NCBI RefSeq assembly: GCF_009857445.1
Contig: NZ_WWCN01000001.1
Location: 124,001-188,000, forward strand
Source of the DNA: Duganella flavida
GTDB taxonomy: Bacteria > Pseudomonadota > Gammaproteobacteria > Burkholderiales > Burkholderiaceae_D
Reading direction: 5' to 3'
DNA length: 64,000 nucleotides
A program made the position numbers and the translations under genes. A model generated the notes under the pieces. That model made no database searches, had not been told where the DNA came from, and saw only the letters and a list, made by a program, of their open reading frames with translations. This document shows, piece by piece, positions 35,792-44,405 of this stretch (the first letter of the stretch is position 1; the number at the start of each line of letters is the position of its first letter).

Positions 35792-37145
35792 CAGACTTGT
35801 CGCCTTCCGGATTCAAAGACAGTGAGAGGGAGGCTAGGGACATGGCGGCTACTTCGAGGTCGGGCAGCTGGACCATTTCATCTTGCGGCGCGAACTTCAC
35901 CGGCAGGCGCGCCAGCGCGGCGGTAGCGCCTTGCAGGCGTGCTTCGTCCGCGTCGCCCAGCAGCGGCAGCAGCGAAGCGCGGTAAGAGGCCACGGCAAAC
36001 GATGCCGGCAGCAGCGATTCGTGCGCCTGGATGGATTTCGGTGCTTCTTCCGCGATGCTCGGGAAATTTCCCAGCGCGGCAAAGTCGGACAGGCGCGCCA
36101 GCCAGTCGTCCAGCTCCTGCTGCATGGCAGGGCCTTCGCTGACGGTGGTTGGTGCATCGGTGCCGGTCGGCAGGCCGTTGGATACGATGGTGTTTACGCG
36201 GTCGGCCATTAATTCAGTTTCTGCTACGTCTATCATTTCTGCGGGCGTCATGAACAGCGGGACCACCGGCTGGTCGATGGCGTCCATGGCCAGCGAGGCC
36301 AGGTCTTCGTGTTCCAGCAGCCAACGCTTGATGTCGGTGGTGGACAGGCCGGACTGGCCGAGGTGCACCCGCTGGCGCTCGATCTGGTTCAGGGCGCGCG
36401 AGAACATGCCCTGCATGTTCAGCAGCGCCGATTGCGCGCGGCCGATGGCCTGCGCCGCCTTGTGGGTGGCGCTGTCGGCGTTTTCGTCGGTGGTGATGGC
36501 GCGCAGGATTTCCGAGCCCTTCTCCACCCAGTCGCACGCCATATGCCACTTGGCCTGCGAGGCCCGCAGGCGGAATTCGGAGCCGGATGCAATCGCGTCC
36601 GAAAACTCCTCGGTCAGTTCCACCAGACGGCCCAGCAGGTGATTCAGCTGGTCGACGGTGACGCCACCCATCACCTGGGCGCCGGCCACCTGCGACAGCA
36701 GGAAGCCCATTTCGGCGTTGTCGTCTTCTTCTTTGCCCAAGGCCAGCAGCGCGTCGATGGCCGACAGCACGTTGCGCGCCATCGGCGTAACGCGGTACAC
36801 GGCCTGCTGCGCATCCCAGGCCAGCAGCTGGTTGGAGCGCAGGCGCATCAGCACCGTCTCCAGCGACTCTGGCAGCAGGTACGCGAGACGGGTGTTGATG
36901 TCCGGGCGGGTGAAGCTGGTCGACGCGGTGTCCGAGGCCAGCTCGCGCAGCACCAGCAGGCGTACCAGCACGCCATCAAAACCGCCGTGGAACAGGGCCG
37001 TGAACACCTGCAGCAGCGGCTGCGCGCGCTTCAGGTGGTAGACCTGCTCGATCTCGTCGGCGGATATGTGCGGCTGGAAGTGGGCCTGCAGGCTGTCTTG
37101 AACCTGCGGGTCCGGTGCGGCTTCACTAGTTATAGGTTCGATCAT
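35784..37145 (-). CDS. mksF: MksF/JetA-like kleisin subunit
   Basis: A roughly 453-residue protein with the outline of MukF/MksF kleisins. It has an N-terminal winged-helix region (about 20-130: ADEIEQVYHLKRAQPLLQVF, RPDINTRLAYLLPE, LETVLMRLRSNQLLAWD), a helical middle with GKEEDDNAEMGFLLSQVAG and heptad-like stretches, and a C-terminal domain after about 330 for contact with the SMC head. It is the first gene of the three-gene operon. The start is uncertain: ATG at 37145 has only AAAGA upstream, while ATG at 37172 has none; a GGGGAG lies between, spaced for an out-of-frame ATG. Sequence similarity to known kleisins could not be tested, so the identity rests on order, size and fold-like pattern. 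Confidence 0.65.
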   Translation of the reverse strand: MIEPITSEAAPDPQVQDSLQAHFQPHISADEIEQVYHLKRAQPLLQVFTALFHGGFDGVLVRLLVLRELASDTASTSFTRPDINTRLAYLLPESLETVLMRLRSNQLLAWDAQQAVYRVTPMARNVLSAIDALLALGKEEDDNAEMGFLLSQVAGAQVMGGVTVDQLNHLLGRLVELTEEFSDAIASGSEFRLRASQAKWHMACDWVEKGSEILRAITTDENADSATHKAAQAIGRAQSALLNMQGMFSRALNQIERQRVHLGQSGLSTTDIKRWLLEHEDLASLAMDAIDQPVVPLFMTPAEMIDVAETELMADRVNTIVSNGLPTGTDAPTTVSEGPAMQQELDDWLARLSDFAALGNFPSIAEEAPKSIQAHESLLPASFAVASYRASLLPLLGDADEARLQGATAALARLPVKFAPQDEMVQLPDLEVAAMSLASLSLSLNPEGDKSDE

Positions 37146-37227
37146 TCTTTGCCATTCTGTGCTCCCCGCCATTGCATTAATTGCAATTAAAGCGTCATTG
37201 TCGCGGGGGCGCCAGTATAGCAGGCGG

Positions 37228-37965
37228 CTACTTTTTCACGACCTTTTCCAGTGTCTGGTCGACGAAGTCGCCGTCGTTGTCGTTAAAGCGCACGCGCACC
37301 GGATACCAGTCCAGCGATGGCGCCAGCCACAGGTCGACCTGCTGGCCCTTGTCGTCCGGCGGCGGCGCCTTGACCAGATGAACCGCGCTAACCTCGCCCG
37401 TGCCGATGTCCACGGTCTCGGTCTTCACTACTTTGAAGCTCCACTGCTCGGCGTCACGGCGGCCGGCCACAAACAGATGCCACTCGCTGCCCGGCTTGAA
37501 CTTGTCCGGCGTGGCACGCGCCATCGCGGCCAGTTGCCACTGGGCGCTGCTGCGATCCTGCTCACCCCCCAATATCGGGTAGGTGACGTCGCTTTCAGTA
37601 AATGCAATAGTCTTCTCGGCGCGCTTGAAGGAGGTGGTGTACGGGTCCTTGCGGATGCGCTTTTCGTAGAAGGAGACCGGCGCCAGGCCGAAATCGTCGA
37701 TCGCACCTTCGCTGCGGTTCTCCACCACTTTGCCGAAGATGGCGGCGCGGCTTTCAGTGACGATGCTGTATTTGCCATCGCCGGCGCGCCACTGCACTGT
37801 GGCCACGCCGCTCAGCGACAGGCCGCTTTGCTTGATTTTCAGGTTGTAGCTCAAGTCCGCCGATGGCGGCGGGTTGGTCGGGCGCTTGGCGCTCGGGTGT
37901 TCATCGGCTGCGTGAACTGCGGCCGACAGCATCAAGGCCGCGCATAAAGTACTCAGGTTTTTCAT
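37228..37965 (-). CDS. DUF3108 periplasmic protein
   Basis: A 245-residue exported protein: signal peptide about 1-20 (ending SAAVHA), then one DUF3108 domain, a lipocalin-like beta structure with typical strands (LKIKQSGLSLSGVATVQWRA, the EGAIDDFGLAPVSFYEKR block, and the terminal WLAPSLDWYPVRVRF). The family is of unknown function and envelope location. It is the second gene of a pair: its ATG overlaps the stop of the upstream paralogue (ATGA), and the two share the IDD(F/Y)G-x-AP block and the WLAP-x-(L/M)-x-WYPV motif, so they arose by tandem duplication. Confidence 0.85.
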   Translation of the reverse strand: MKNLSTLCAALMLSAAVHAADEHPSAKRPTNPPPSADLSYNLKIKQSGLSLSGVATVQWRAGDGKYSIVTESRAAIFGKVVENRSEGAIDDFGLAPVSFYEKRIRKDPYTTSFKRAEKTIAFTESDVTYPILGGEQDRSSAQWQLAAMARATPDKFKPGSEWHLFVAGRRDAEQWSFKVVKTETVDIGTGEVSAVHLVKAPPPDDKGQQVDLWLAPSLDWYPVRVRFNDNDGDFVDQTLEKVVKK

Positions 37966-39080
37966 TTGTCAGTCATCTTAATATTGGAGACGGTCTGCGT
38001 CGTTAGCGCACCGCTAGCCTCCGTGTTGCGGATCTGGACCGGATACCAGTTCATGCCCGGCGCCAGCCAGATATCCAGTCTGGATGAATAGGTGCCCGGT
38101 TTCGGCGGGCGGCTCAAATGCCAGGTCACCAGCTTGCCCAGCTTGGTGTCGATTTCCTCTTCGCCCACCAGCTGGAAGCGGAAGATGGTGGCTTCCTTTT
38201 CCTCGCCCACCTGTATATCGATGTCGCTGCCGAATTGGTTGACATCGGCGCGGCCGATGCCGCCCAGCTGGAACGGCACCGTGGTCTTGTCCTGCGCGCC
38301 GACCAGCAGCGGGTAGCTGCGTTCCGACGCGGAGAAGGTGATGGTGCCGTCGGCGCGATTGAAGTGGGTCGCGGTTTCGGCACGGCGCGCGCGCTTTTCG
38401 GTAGCGCTGGCAGGGGCAATGCCGTAGTCGTCGATCTCGCCTTCGCTGCGCAGCACCAGCAGGTTGATACGCGTGATCAGCACACTGACGCCGGCTTCCA
38501 CCGAGGCTTGGTAACGGCTGCCGTCAGTATGCCACGTCATGGTCGCGGAGCCCGTCCATTTGGTGCCGTCGGCATCCACACGGTCGACCGACATGTCGAA
38601 GACGGCCGACGGCGGCAGGTTGACCTTGTAACGGCGCATGCCCTGGAGCGGCGCGGGCTCGGGCACCACAGCCGCCGGCGTCTCGCCCTGCGCCACCGCC
38701 GGCGGCGGCGTACCAGTCTGCGCTTGTGCCGCCCCGGTTTGTTCGATGCTGCCCATCGCCGCCGCGACCTCCTCCACCACAGCGGTCGGCGCGGCATCGG
38801 GCGCAACGACTGGCTCGACCACCGGCCGGCTCGGGACGGCCGGCTTGCGCGGTGCGGCCGCAAGTGGTTCGACCGTTACCTCCCGCGCGCTTTCAACCCG
38901 CTTGGGCAGCGCAAGCCGCAGCTGCGCCGTCATCAACGATGCTGGCAGCTCCGAAGGCCGATGCGTCTGCGCGCTCAGTCGCCCGCCTACCCAATCAATG
39001 GCGGCATAGTGCAGCACCGCCGTAACGGCACACAAAACCACTACGCGCCGGTGTCGGGAAAGGAAGGAGGCAATCGTCAT
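37962..39080 (-). CDS. DUF3108 protein with TonB-like anchor and proline-rich spacer
   Basis: A 372-residue protein with a DUF3108 domain at about 170-372 (EGEIDDYGIAPASATEKRAR, WLAPGMNWYPVQIR). Unlike its neighbour it begins with a single uncleaved membrane helix (about 12-30, VVVLCAVTAVLHYAAIDWVG) after a basic start, then roughly 110 residues rich in Pro, Ala and Val (VPSRPVVEPVVAPDAAPTAV), a layout like the periplasm-spanning part of TonB or similar anchors. This would hold the DUF3108 domain away from the inner membrane. The ATG at 39080 was chosen because residues upstream are not coding-like and the helix begins properly. It overlaps the downstream paralogue by 4 nt. Confidence 0.83.
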   Translation of the reverse strand: MTIASFLSRHRRVVVLCAVTAVLHYAAIDWVGGRLSAQTHRPSELPASLMTAQLRLALPKRVESAREVTVEPLAAAPRKPAVPSRPVVEPVVAPDAAPTAVVEEVAAAMGSIEQTGAAQAQTGTPPPAVAQGETPAAVVPEPAPLQGMRRYKVNLPPSAVFDMSVDRVDADGTKWTGSATMTWHTDGSRYQASVEAGVSVLITRINLLVLRSEGEIDDYGIAPASATEKRARRAETATHFNRADGTITFSASERSYPLLVGAQDKTTVPFQLGGIGRADVNQFGSDIDIQVGEEKEATIFRFQLVGEEEIDTKLGKLVTWHLSRPPKPGTYSSRLDIWLAPGMNWYPVQIRNTEASGALTTQTVSNIKMTDK

Positions 39081-39200
39081 GGCCGCTAGTTTAAACGGTA
39101 TCCACCATCTCAACCGAACCGGCGCTGAAATGTTGTCAAAACCTTTTGAATGCAAAACAAATATCTGCTACGCTAAGCCCACATCCCACAGGAGATTGTC

Positions 39201-39899
39201 ATGCCGCATAACCCGATGAACGACACGCTGGATTTCGTAAAAAACCTGTGGGGCAGCATGAGCGTGCCAGGGCTGACCGCTCCCACCCTGTCGGTGGAAG
39301 AACTGGACAAAAAAATCAACGACCTTAAAGCCGTTGAAACCTGGCTCAATCTGAATATGAGCATGCTGCGCGGGAGCATACAGGCGCTGGAAGTCCAGCG
39401 CGGCACCATCGCCACGTTGAAATCGGTGGGCGCCAGTTTGGCCTCCGCGGTCAACACCGGCGCGAGCGACAAATCGATCTTCGATGCCAATCCATACGCC
39501 TCCGCCTTCTTCCACCATGCGCGCGAAGCCGACAAGACGCAAGCCGCACCGGCAGCACCTGCGCCTGCGCCAGAAGCCAAGGCCTCCCCGGAGCCGGAAG
39601 CGCCAAAGCAAACCGCCAGCGCAGCCGGCGCCCAGCCTAACGCGTGGTGGAACCTGCTACAGGACCAGTTTAAGCAAGCCGTATCGACTGCGATGGCGTC
39701 CGAGTCCATGATGACCGATGCCGCCGTCAAATTCGCCGCCGCCGCAGCCGGCGCCAGTACGCCGCCAGCGGCCAAGCCGGCAGCGGATGCGTCCAGTGCC
39801 GCCACGCCAGGTAAAGCACCGGCAGCAGCCAAGAAGCCAGCCGCGAAAAAGCCGGCCGCCAAGAAAGCCGCCGCCAAGCCGGCTGCGGAAAAACCGTAA
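39201..39899 (+). CDS. phaM: PhaM-like PHA-granule/nucleoid linker protein
   Basis: A 232-residue protein. The N-terminal 90 residues carry the PhaM pattern (FVKNLWGSMSVPGL, then PTLSVEELDKKINDLKAVET and MLRGSIQALEVQRGTIATL). The Ala/Pro/Glu-rich middle is flexible, and the C-terminus contains repeated PAKKPAAKK-type Lys/Ala/Pro units like histone-H1 tails. In Cupriavidus PhaM activates PHA synthase PhaC and tethers granules to DNA. An AGGAG site precedes the ATG well. No phaC or phaP is in the window. It is divergent from the DUF3108 pair. The inverted repeat CGTAAC-GGA-GTTACG (39895-39909) at its stop has no T-tract. Confidence 0.88.
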   Translation: MPHNPMNDTLDFVKNLWGSMSVPGLTAPTLSVEELDKKINDLKAVETWLNLNMSMLRGSIQALEVQRGTIATLKSVGASLASAVNTGASDKSIFDANPYASAFFHHAREADKTQAAPAAPAPAPEAKASPEPEAPKQTASAAGAQPNAWWNLLQDQFKQAVSTAMASESMMTDAAVKFAAAAAGASTPPAAKPAADASSAATPGKAPAAAKKPAAKKPAAKKAAAKPAAEKP

Positions 39900-39904
39900 C
39901 GGAG

Positions 39905-40120
39905 TTACGCCAGCCGCTGGATGCGGATGGCGTCGATCAAGCCGTCGGCCTGACGCTGCACCTTCTCGATATCGATCAGGCCCTCTTCTTCGAGCAGCTT
40001 GGCGCTGTCGTGGGCGGACTGAAAACTGTCCACGGTATCTCCTTTGGCGCTGACCGGACGTATCCACGCCACACTCCCCACCTTCATTTTTTTGTACACT
40101 TCTTGTGCGATATCGCGCAT
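39905..40120 (-). CDS. Small hypothetical protein
   Basis: A 71-residue soluble, acidic-helical protein with no recognised domain: MRDIAQEVYKKMKVGSVAWI, then VDSFQSAHDSAKLLEEEGLI and a C-terminal helix ending IDAIRIQRLA. The centre recalls a small DNA-binding or adaptor helix pair, but nothing firm. It is convergent with phaM (5-nt gap) and upstream of nothing on its strand except intergenic DNA at 40121-40243. No good Shine-Dalgarno sequence is seen. Protein-like composition and lack of a competing gene argue it is real. Confidence 0.55.
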   Translation of the reverse strand: MRDIAQEVYKKMKVGSVAWIRPVSAKGDTVDSFQSAHDSAKLLEEEGLIDIEKVQRQADGLIDAIRIQRLA

Positions 40121-40243
40121 ATTTTTGTGCCCTTAATTTGCCCTTAATATTGACAGCGTATCAAGCGCAGACAGGGCTGCGCCAAAATCAGTGTAATCAT
40201 TTGGGGGCGTTGAAACAAGCTTGCTGTTGCGTGGCGCGGACGG

Positions 40244-41983
40244 TCAATCGCCGCTCCAGCGGGTTGACTCCGGCACCGGGCCGTTGGCCGCTTCATACTC
40301 GCTAGCAGCTGCTGCAGCCACCACGCCCGACACCGGCGCCAGCATCGCCAGCTGTTCCATCAGCTGGGCGAAGCGCTGCTGGCCTGGCGCCAGCGCGTCG
40401 ACGTGCATCAGCACCGCAATGGCTTCATCGGCCAGCGCGCGGTCGTAGCCGTTTTCCTGCAAATGGGAGATCAGAATCTGCGCCGAATTGAAGAGGATGC
40501 GCATATTGTGCGGCAGCTGCTTGCGCGCGTCGCGCATCCACGCCACCGCTTCTGCAAGTTTGCCGGTCTTCCACAGCAGCACGCCTTTGTTCATCAGGTC
40601 CGCCGCTTCCTGGCGCGCGGACTTGATCAGTTCCTGGCCTTCTTCGGCCATGCGGGCGCGCTCGAAAATTTTCTGCACGTCTTCCAGCAGTGGCGCGTTA
40701 TCGTGGTTGTTGCGCGTGACATAGCACAGCAGATTTACCGGCGCTTCCTTCACGCCGACAGCAAACAGCAGGGTCGCCATATCGAGACAGGTTTCCGTGT
40801 CTGGGCGCTGGCGGTTTTCGTCGGCCAGCATCACTTCCAGTTCATCGCCAGATTTGCGCGCGCGGCGGAAGTCGCCGCTCTCGTGATACACCAGGCCTTC
40901 GGTGATCTTGGCGCGCAGCGTGACCTGGTCGCCGCCGAATTGATGGACTGCTGCATTCAGCAGGCGGATGGCTTCCTTGGTGTCGTTTTTCTGGCCGCAC
41001 ACGCGGGCCAGGCCCAGATATGCATCCACCGTTTTGCGCACCGAGAATTCACCGATCTCGATGCATTTGCGGAAGGCCTTTTCCGCCACCGGGATATTCC
41101 CCAGCTTGAGCGCCGTGGTGCCCAGCGCACGCTGGCGTGGCACCGAATTGGGCGACAGCTTGGCAGCCTTTTGCAGCACGTCGAATGCCTCTTCGGTCTT
41201 GCCTTGCTGCTGGAACGATTCGGCCAGCTGGTCGAAGGCGTCGATGTAGAAGCGGTTATCAGTGATCACGGCCTGGAACATCATGCGCGCCGCATCGGGA
41301 TCGCCGTTGGCCATGCGGATTTTTCCGAGGCCGCAACGTGCCCAGTTGTACTCGCGCTCTTGCAGCACATCTTCGTAGACCAGGCCTGCCCGTTCGATAT
41401 CGCCGCTCTTGAGCAGCAGCGTGGCGCGCATGCGGTGCAGGTCAATCGCGTGCAGCGGATGATGGGTGATCTGCTCTTCGCATAGTTTGGCCGCGCGCAG
41501 GTAATCCTTATCTGCAAAGGCCTGGTCGATTTCGCGGAAGACTTGCTTCTTGATCCAGACGCGGTTCAGGCGCGTGAGCAGCACGCCTTCGGTGATCGGC
41601 TTGATGATGTAGGCGTCCGGCTGGTGCTCGGCTGCGCCCATTACCGACTCCACGCTTTTTTCGGCGGAGACCATCAGCCACACGCTGGATGGCAGCATCA
41701 GGTTGCGGATGCGCGCTTCTTCCAGCACCTGCTGGCCGTTCTTGCCGTCGCCGAGGTTGTAATCGCACAGCACCACGTCGTAGCGGGTTTTGGCCAGCAG
41801 CACCATCGCCTCGCCGCCGCTGGAAGCCTGGTCGATATGCTTGGCGCCGAGGTTGCGCAGCGACTCGCGCAGCAGCTGGCGAATGCCGACGAAATCGTCG
41901 ATGATCAGGTAGCGCTTCTCCGCCCAGTCGATGCCGCTTTCTGCAGGATTCGAGGAGGAGGTCATGATTTCGCTCATTATCAT
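40244..41983 (-). CDS. Response regulator with TPR repeats
   Basis: A 579-residue protein. A receiver domain covers about 24-145 (RYLIIDDFVGIRQLLRESL, phosphoacceptor in VVLCDYNLGDGKNG, VSAEKSVESV), followed by roughly ten helical tetratricopeptide-like repeats (about 150-540; e.g. LVYEDVLQEREYNWARCGLG and TALKLGNIPVAEKAFRKC). It has no DNA-binding or enzymatic output, so its output is likely protein interaction. Its start overlaps the stop of the upstream histidine-kinase gene by 4 nt (ATGA), so the two form a pair. Similar REC-TPR proteins exist in Pseudomonas and Xanthomonas without a settled role. Confidence 0.9.
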   Translation of the reverse strand: MIMSEIMTSSSNPAESGIDWAEKRYLIIDDFVGIRQLLRESLRNLGAKHIDQASSGGEAMVLLAKTRYDVVLCDYNLGDGKNGQQVLEEARIRNLMLPSSVWLMVSAEKSVESVMGAAEHQPDAYIIKPITEGVLLTRLNRVWIKKQVFREIDQAFADKDYLRAAKLCEEQITHHPLHAIDLHRMRATLLLKSGDIERAGLVYEDVLQEREYNWARCGLGKIRMANGDPDAARMMFQAVITDNRFYIDAFDQLAESFQQQGKTEEAFDVLQKAAKLSPNSVPRQRALGTTALKLGNIPVAEKAFRKCIEIGEFSVRKTVDAYLGLARVCGQKNDTKEAIRLLNAAVHQFGGDQVTLRAKITEGLVYHESGDFRRARKSGDELEVMLADENRQRPDTETCLDMATLLFAVGVKEAPVNLLCYVTRNNHDNAPLLEDVQKIFERARMAEEGQELIKSARQEAADLMNKGVLLWKTGKLAEAVAWMRDARKQLPHNMRILFNSAQILISHLQENGYDRALADEAIAVLMHVDALAPGQQRFAQLMEQLAMLAPVSGVVAAAAASEYEAANGPVPESTRWSGD

Positions 41984-42702
41984 GGAAGCCGCAGGATGAA
42001 GCAGCCGCCGCCCAGCGTGCCGCCGTTGTCCAGCGCTATGCTGCCGCTGCGCTGGCGGTGCTTGTGCATCTTCGCCACTTCGCTGGAGAAGTACAGTCCA
42101 AGGCCGCTGCTGTTGCTGAGGAAGTCGATGTGAGCGCGCTGCGGGTCCATCGCGCTGACGCCTGCTTCCAGCATGGCGGCGGGGAAGCCGTCGCCGTTGT
42201 CTTCCACCCGCAGTTCGAGAAAATCGCCGTCGATGTGGATGGCGAGGCGCACGCGATCGCGCGTGTAGCGGATGGCGTTGTTAATGGCGTGGACCAGCAC
42301 ACCGATCACCAGGTCTTCGTCCAGCGTCCAGATGGCGTGCTGCGGGTATTCGATGTCGAAGGCGATGCCGCGCGATTGCAGCAGCATGTGAGCCTGGCCG
42401 GAGACTTGTTCTACCAGCTCACGCACACTGCGCGGAGCGGGGTCGAAGGGGTAGCCGGGTTTGCCGACGTCTTTGTACAGCGCGAGGAGCTGGATCAGGT
42501 TGTCGTTGAGGCGCTTGGTCTGGTACAGCATGTGCGCCATCTGGCCGTATTCGGGGGCGCTGTTGGATGGATGGTCGGCGAGCAGGTTCTCCAGCGTGCC
42601 ACTGAGGACGCCGATCGAATTTTTCATGTCGTGGACGGTGGACGCCAAAAACATGAACAGCTCCGGTGAGCCCTCGTTCTGCGGCGCTTCTTGTTCATCC
42701 AT
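41980..42702 (-). CDS. Short soluble sensor histidine kinase
   Basis: A 240-residue minimal histidine kinase. An H-box at about 19-32 (LASTVHDMKNSIGVLSGTLE) is followed by a dimerisation helix and a HATPase domain with N-box (INNAIRYTRDRVRLAI), DNGDGFP and SGLGLYFSSEVAKMH. There is no sensor or membrane domain. It precedes and overlaps (4 nt) the REC-TPR gene, so it is the probable kinase for that regulator. Its input may come through another protein or the TPR region. Confidence 0.87.
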   Translation of the reverse strand: MDEQEAPQNEGSPELFMFLASTVHDMKNSIGVLSGTLENLLADHPSNSAPEYGQMAHMLYQTKRLNDNLIQLLALYKDVGKPGYPFDPAPRSVRELVEQVSGQAHMLLQSRGIAFDIEYPQHAIWTLDEDLVIGVLVHAINNAIRYTRDRVRLAIHIDGDFLELRVEDNGDGFPAAMLEAGVSAMDPQRAHIDFLSNSSGLGLYFSSEVAKMHKHRQRSGSIALDNGGTLGGGCFILRLP

Positions 42703-42758
42703 TGCGGTGATTCTCCACTAACGGCGCGGGATGGTTGTTCTGAAGCCGATTATAGCGT

Positions 42759-44405
42759 TTATTGGCTGCGGCGGCGTTGTTTGAGCAGGAAGCGGCCGGG
42801 GTCGAGGGCGTCGATTAGCGCGGCCTCCAGCGGTGGCGGCGTGTGTTCAAGTTGCGACACCAGCAGTTCTGCCATCAGCGGCGCCCAGATCAGGCCACGC
42901 GAGGCGTAGCCCAGCAGGCAATGCAGGCCCTCGTGGCGCGGCACGTCGGGCAGGAATTCGAGGCGGCCGGCGTTGGGATAGTCCGGCAGCGCGCCGGCCA
43001 GCGGCAGGCGGTCCGGCGCCGCGCAGCGGAAGCCTACGCGGCCGTCGAGCGGTGCGCTGTGGGCCAGTGCCGCGACGTCTTCGCCGGGGATGATTTCAGC
43101 GAGGCGTGTCAGATTTTCCAGCTGGCTGCTGGCGCGCAGTTGCGGATCGTCGTCATTGTCGTAGGTGGCGCCGGCGCAGACGATGCCGTTGGCGGCCGGC
43201 GTCACGTATGCTTCGCGGCAGACCACCAGCGGCAGCATCGGTGGTCCTGCATCTTCCGCGAGGTGGGTTACCTGGCCGCGCAGTTTGGACAGCGGCAGTT
43301 CGGCGGCCTGTACGATGTTGTTGGCGGCAGCGCCGCTGGCGAGGATCACGGTTGGCGCTTGCGCAATCAACGCGCCGTCCGCACCGCGCACTTGCCATTC
43401 TCCGTCCACGCGCTGCAGGTTCAAAGCTTCGGTGCAGAACACGCGTTGCAGGCGATCGCCGCATGCCGCCAGCATCGCCTCACACAGCGACGCTGGCCGC
43501 GCCCAGCCGCCCTGCTCGAACATCCAACCGCCGTGTGGCGTGGCTGCGCCGATCAAGGAGCTGGCTTCCTGTGCGTCGGCCCAGCGGGCGTATTCCTGTG
43601 GGTAGTTCCATGCTGCCAGCGCTTCCTGCTGCACACTTGCGTGACGCGCGTCGCGCGCCAGTTGCAGCACGCCGCAATCGGCGCCTTCAAATGCGCGGCC
43701 AACGCCGCCGAGACGCCGCCACTCGCGCAGCGCGAACAGGTAGGCGACGCGGCTCAAACGCGTCGGAATGTTGTCGTCCTTGGACAGCAGCGGCATGAAG
43801 ATGCCGGCCAGGTTGCCGGATGCCTCCTGCGCTGGCTGCGCGTGGCGCTCAACCAGCGTGACCTGCCAGCCACGCGCGCACAAGCGATGCGCCGCCGACG
43901 ATCCAGCCAGCCCAGCACCAATCACCACCGCCCGCCGTACCGGCTCCGGCTCCGGCGCGAGCGCAGGCTGCGGCCGGCAGCTGCGATAAACTGCTGCGAT
44001 GTCCGCTTCGCCTGCCAGCCGGCACACAAAGCCTGCCGCCGTCAGCGCCCATACGAGCGCTTCATCGGCTGCTTGCGCGAGCAATGTCGCGCCTTGTACT
44101 GCCAGCTTGGCGAACATACGCGCCCACGCGGGCGATGCGCCGGAGGCGAGATGGAATTCGTTCACACGCGCCGTCACTTGCGGCAGCACGGCATCCGCCG
44201 CGCCGACCAGCAGGTCCAGCGTCACGTCATCATTGAGGATTACACGATGGAAGCCGGGAACATTCAGCGGCCACATTGCGCTCATGCCGGCCGGCGGCTG
44301 CGGCAACGTCGTCGCCACCGCGATGTAATGCAAACGCCCGCCTTGCGCGCGCGCCGCTGCAAAACGCTCGCCACAAAACTCCGTGTCGAGCACCACCCGC
44401 ATCAT
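42759..44405 (-). CDS. mnmC: MnmC-type tRNA FAD oxidoreductase with decayed methyltransferase domain
   Basis: A 548-residue protein. From about residue 158 it is a FAD-dependent oxidoreductase (VVIGAGLAGSSAAHRL, GNLAGIFMPLLSKDDN, and C-terminal LLGYASRGLIWAPL) matching the MnmC2 half, which removes the carboxymethyl group from cmnm5s2U34. Residues 1-150 look like a shortened methyltransferase (MnmC1) half: LHYIAVATTLPQ, WPLNVPGFHRVIL and DVTLDLLVGAADAVLPQ align with the family pattern. However, the SAM-binding GFGTGLNF block is replaced by EFCGERFA, and the DGFAPxxNP motif by ASGASPA, so methylation is probably lost. The ATG at 44405 overlaps the tag stop (TGATG). It is the last of the three-gene operon. 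Confidence 0.85.
   Translation of the reverse strand: MMRVVLDTEFCGERFAAARAQGGRLHYIAVATTLPQPPAGMSAMWPLNVPGFHRVILNDDVTLDLLVGAADAVLPQVTARVNEFHLASGASPAWARMFAKLAVQGATLLAQAADEALVWALTAAGFVCRLAGEADIAAVYRSCRPQPALAPEPEPVRRAVVIGAGLAGSSAAHRLCARGWQVTLVERHAQPAQEASGNLAGIFMPLLSKDDNIPTRLSRVAYLFALREWRRLGGVGRAFEGADCGVLQLARDARHASVQQEALAAWNYPQEYARWADAQEASSLIGAATPHGGWMFEQGGWARPASLCEAMLAACGDRLQRVFCTEALNLQRVDGEWQVRGADGALIAQAPTVILASGAAANNIVQAAELPLSKLRGQVTHLAEDAGPPMLPLVVCREAYVTPAANGIVCAGATYDNDDDPQLRASSQLENLTRLAEIIPGEDVAALAHSAPLDGRVGFRCAAPDRLPLAGALPDYPNAGRLEFLPDVPRHEGLHCLLGYASRGLIWAPLMAELLVSQLEHTPPPLEAALIDALDPGRFLLKQRRRSQ

Noticed and set aside
32204..37172. Calling the SMC cluster a complete Wadjet anti-plasmid system
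   Set aside because: The nuclease subunit is missing and there are no other defence genes around, so only the condensin-like reading is supported.
39895..39909. CGTAAC-GGA-GTTACG as phaM terminator
   Set aside because: The stem is only 6 bp and no T-run follows.
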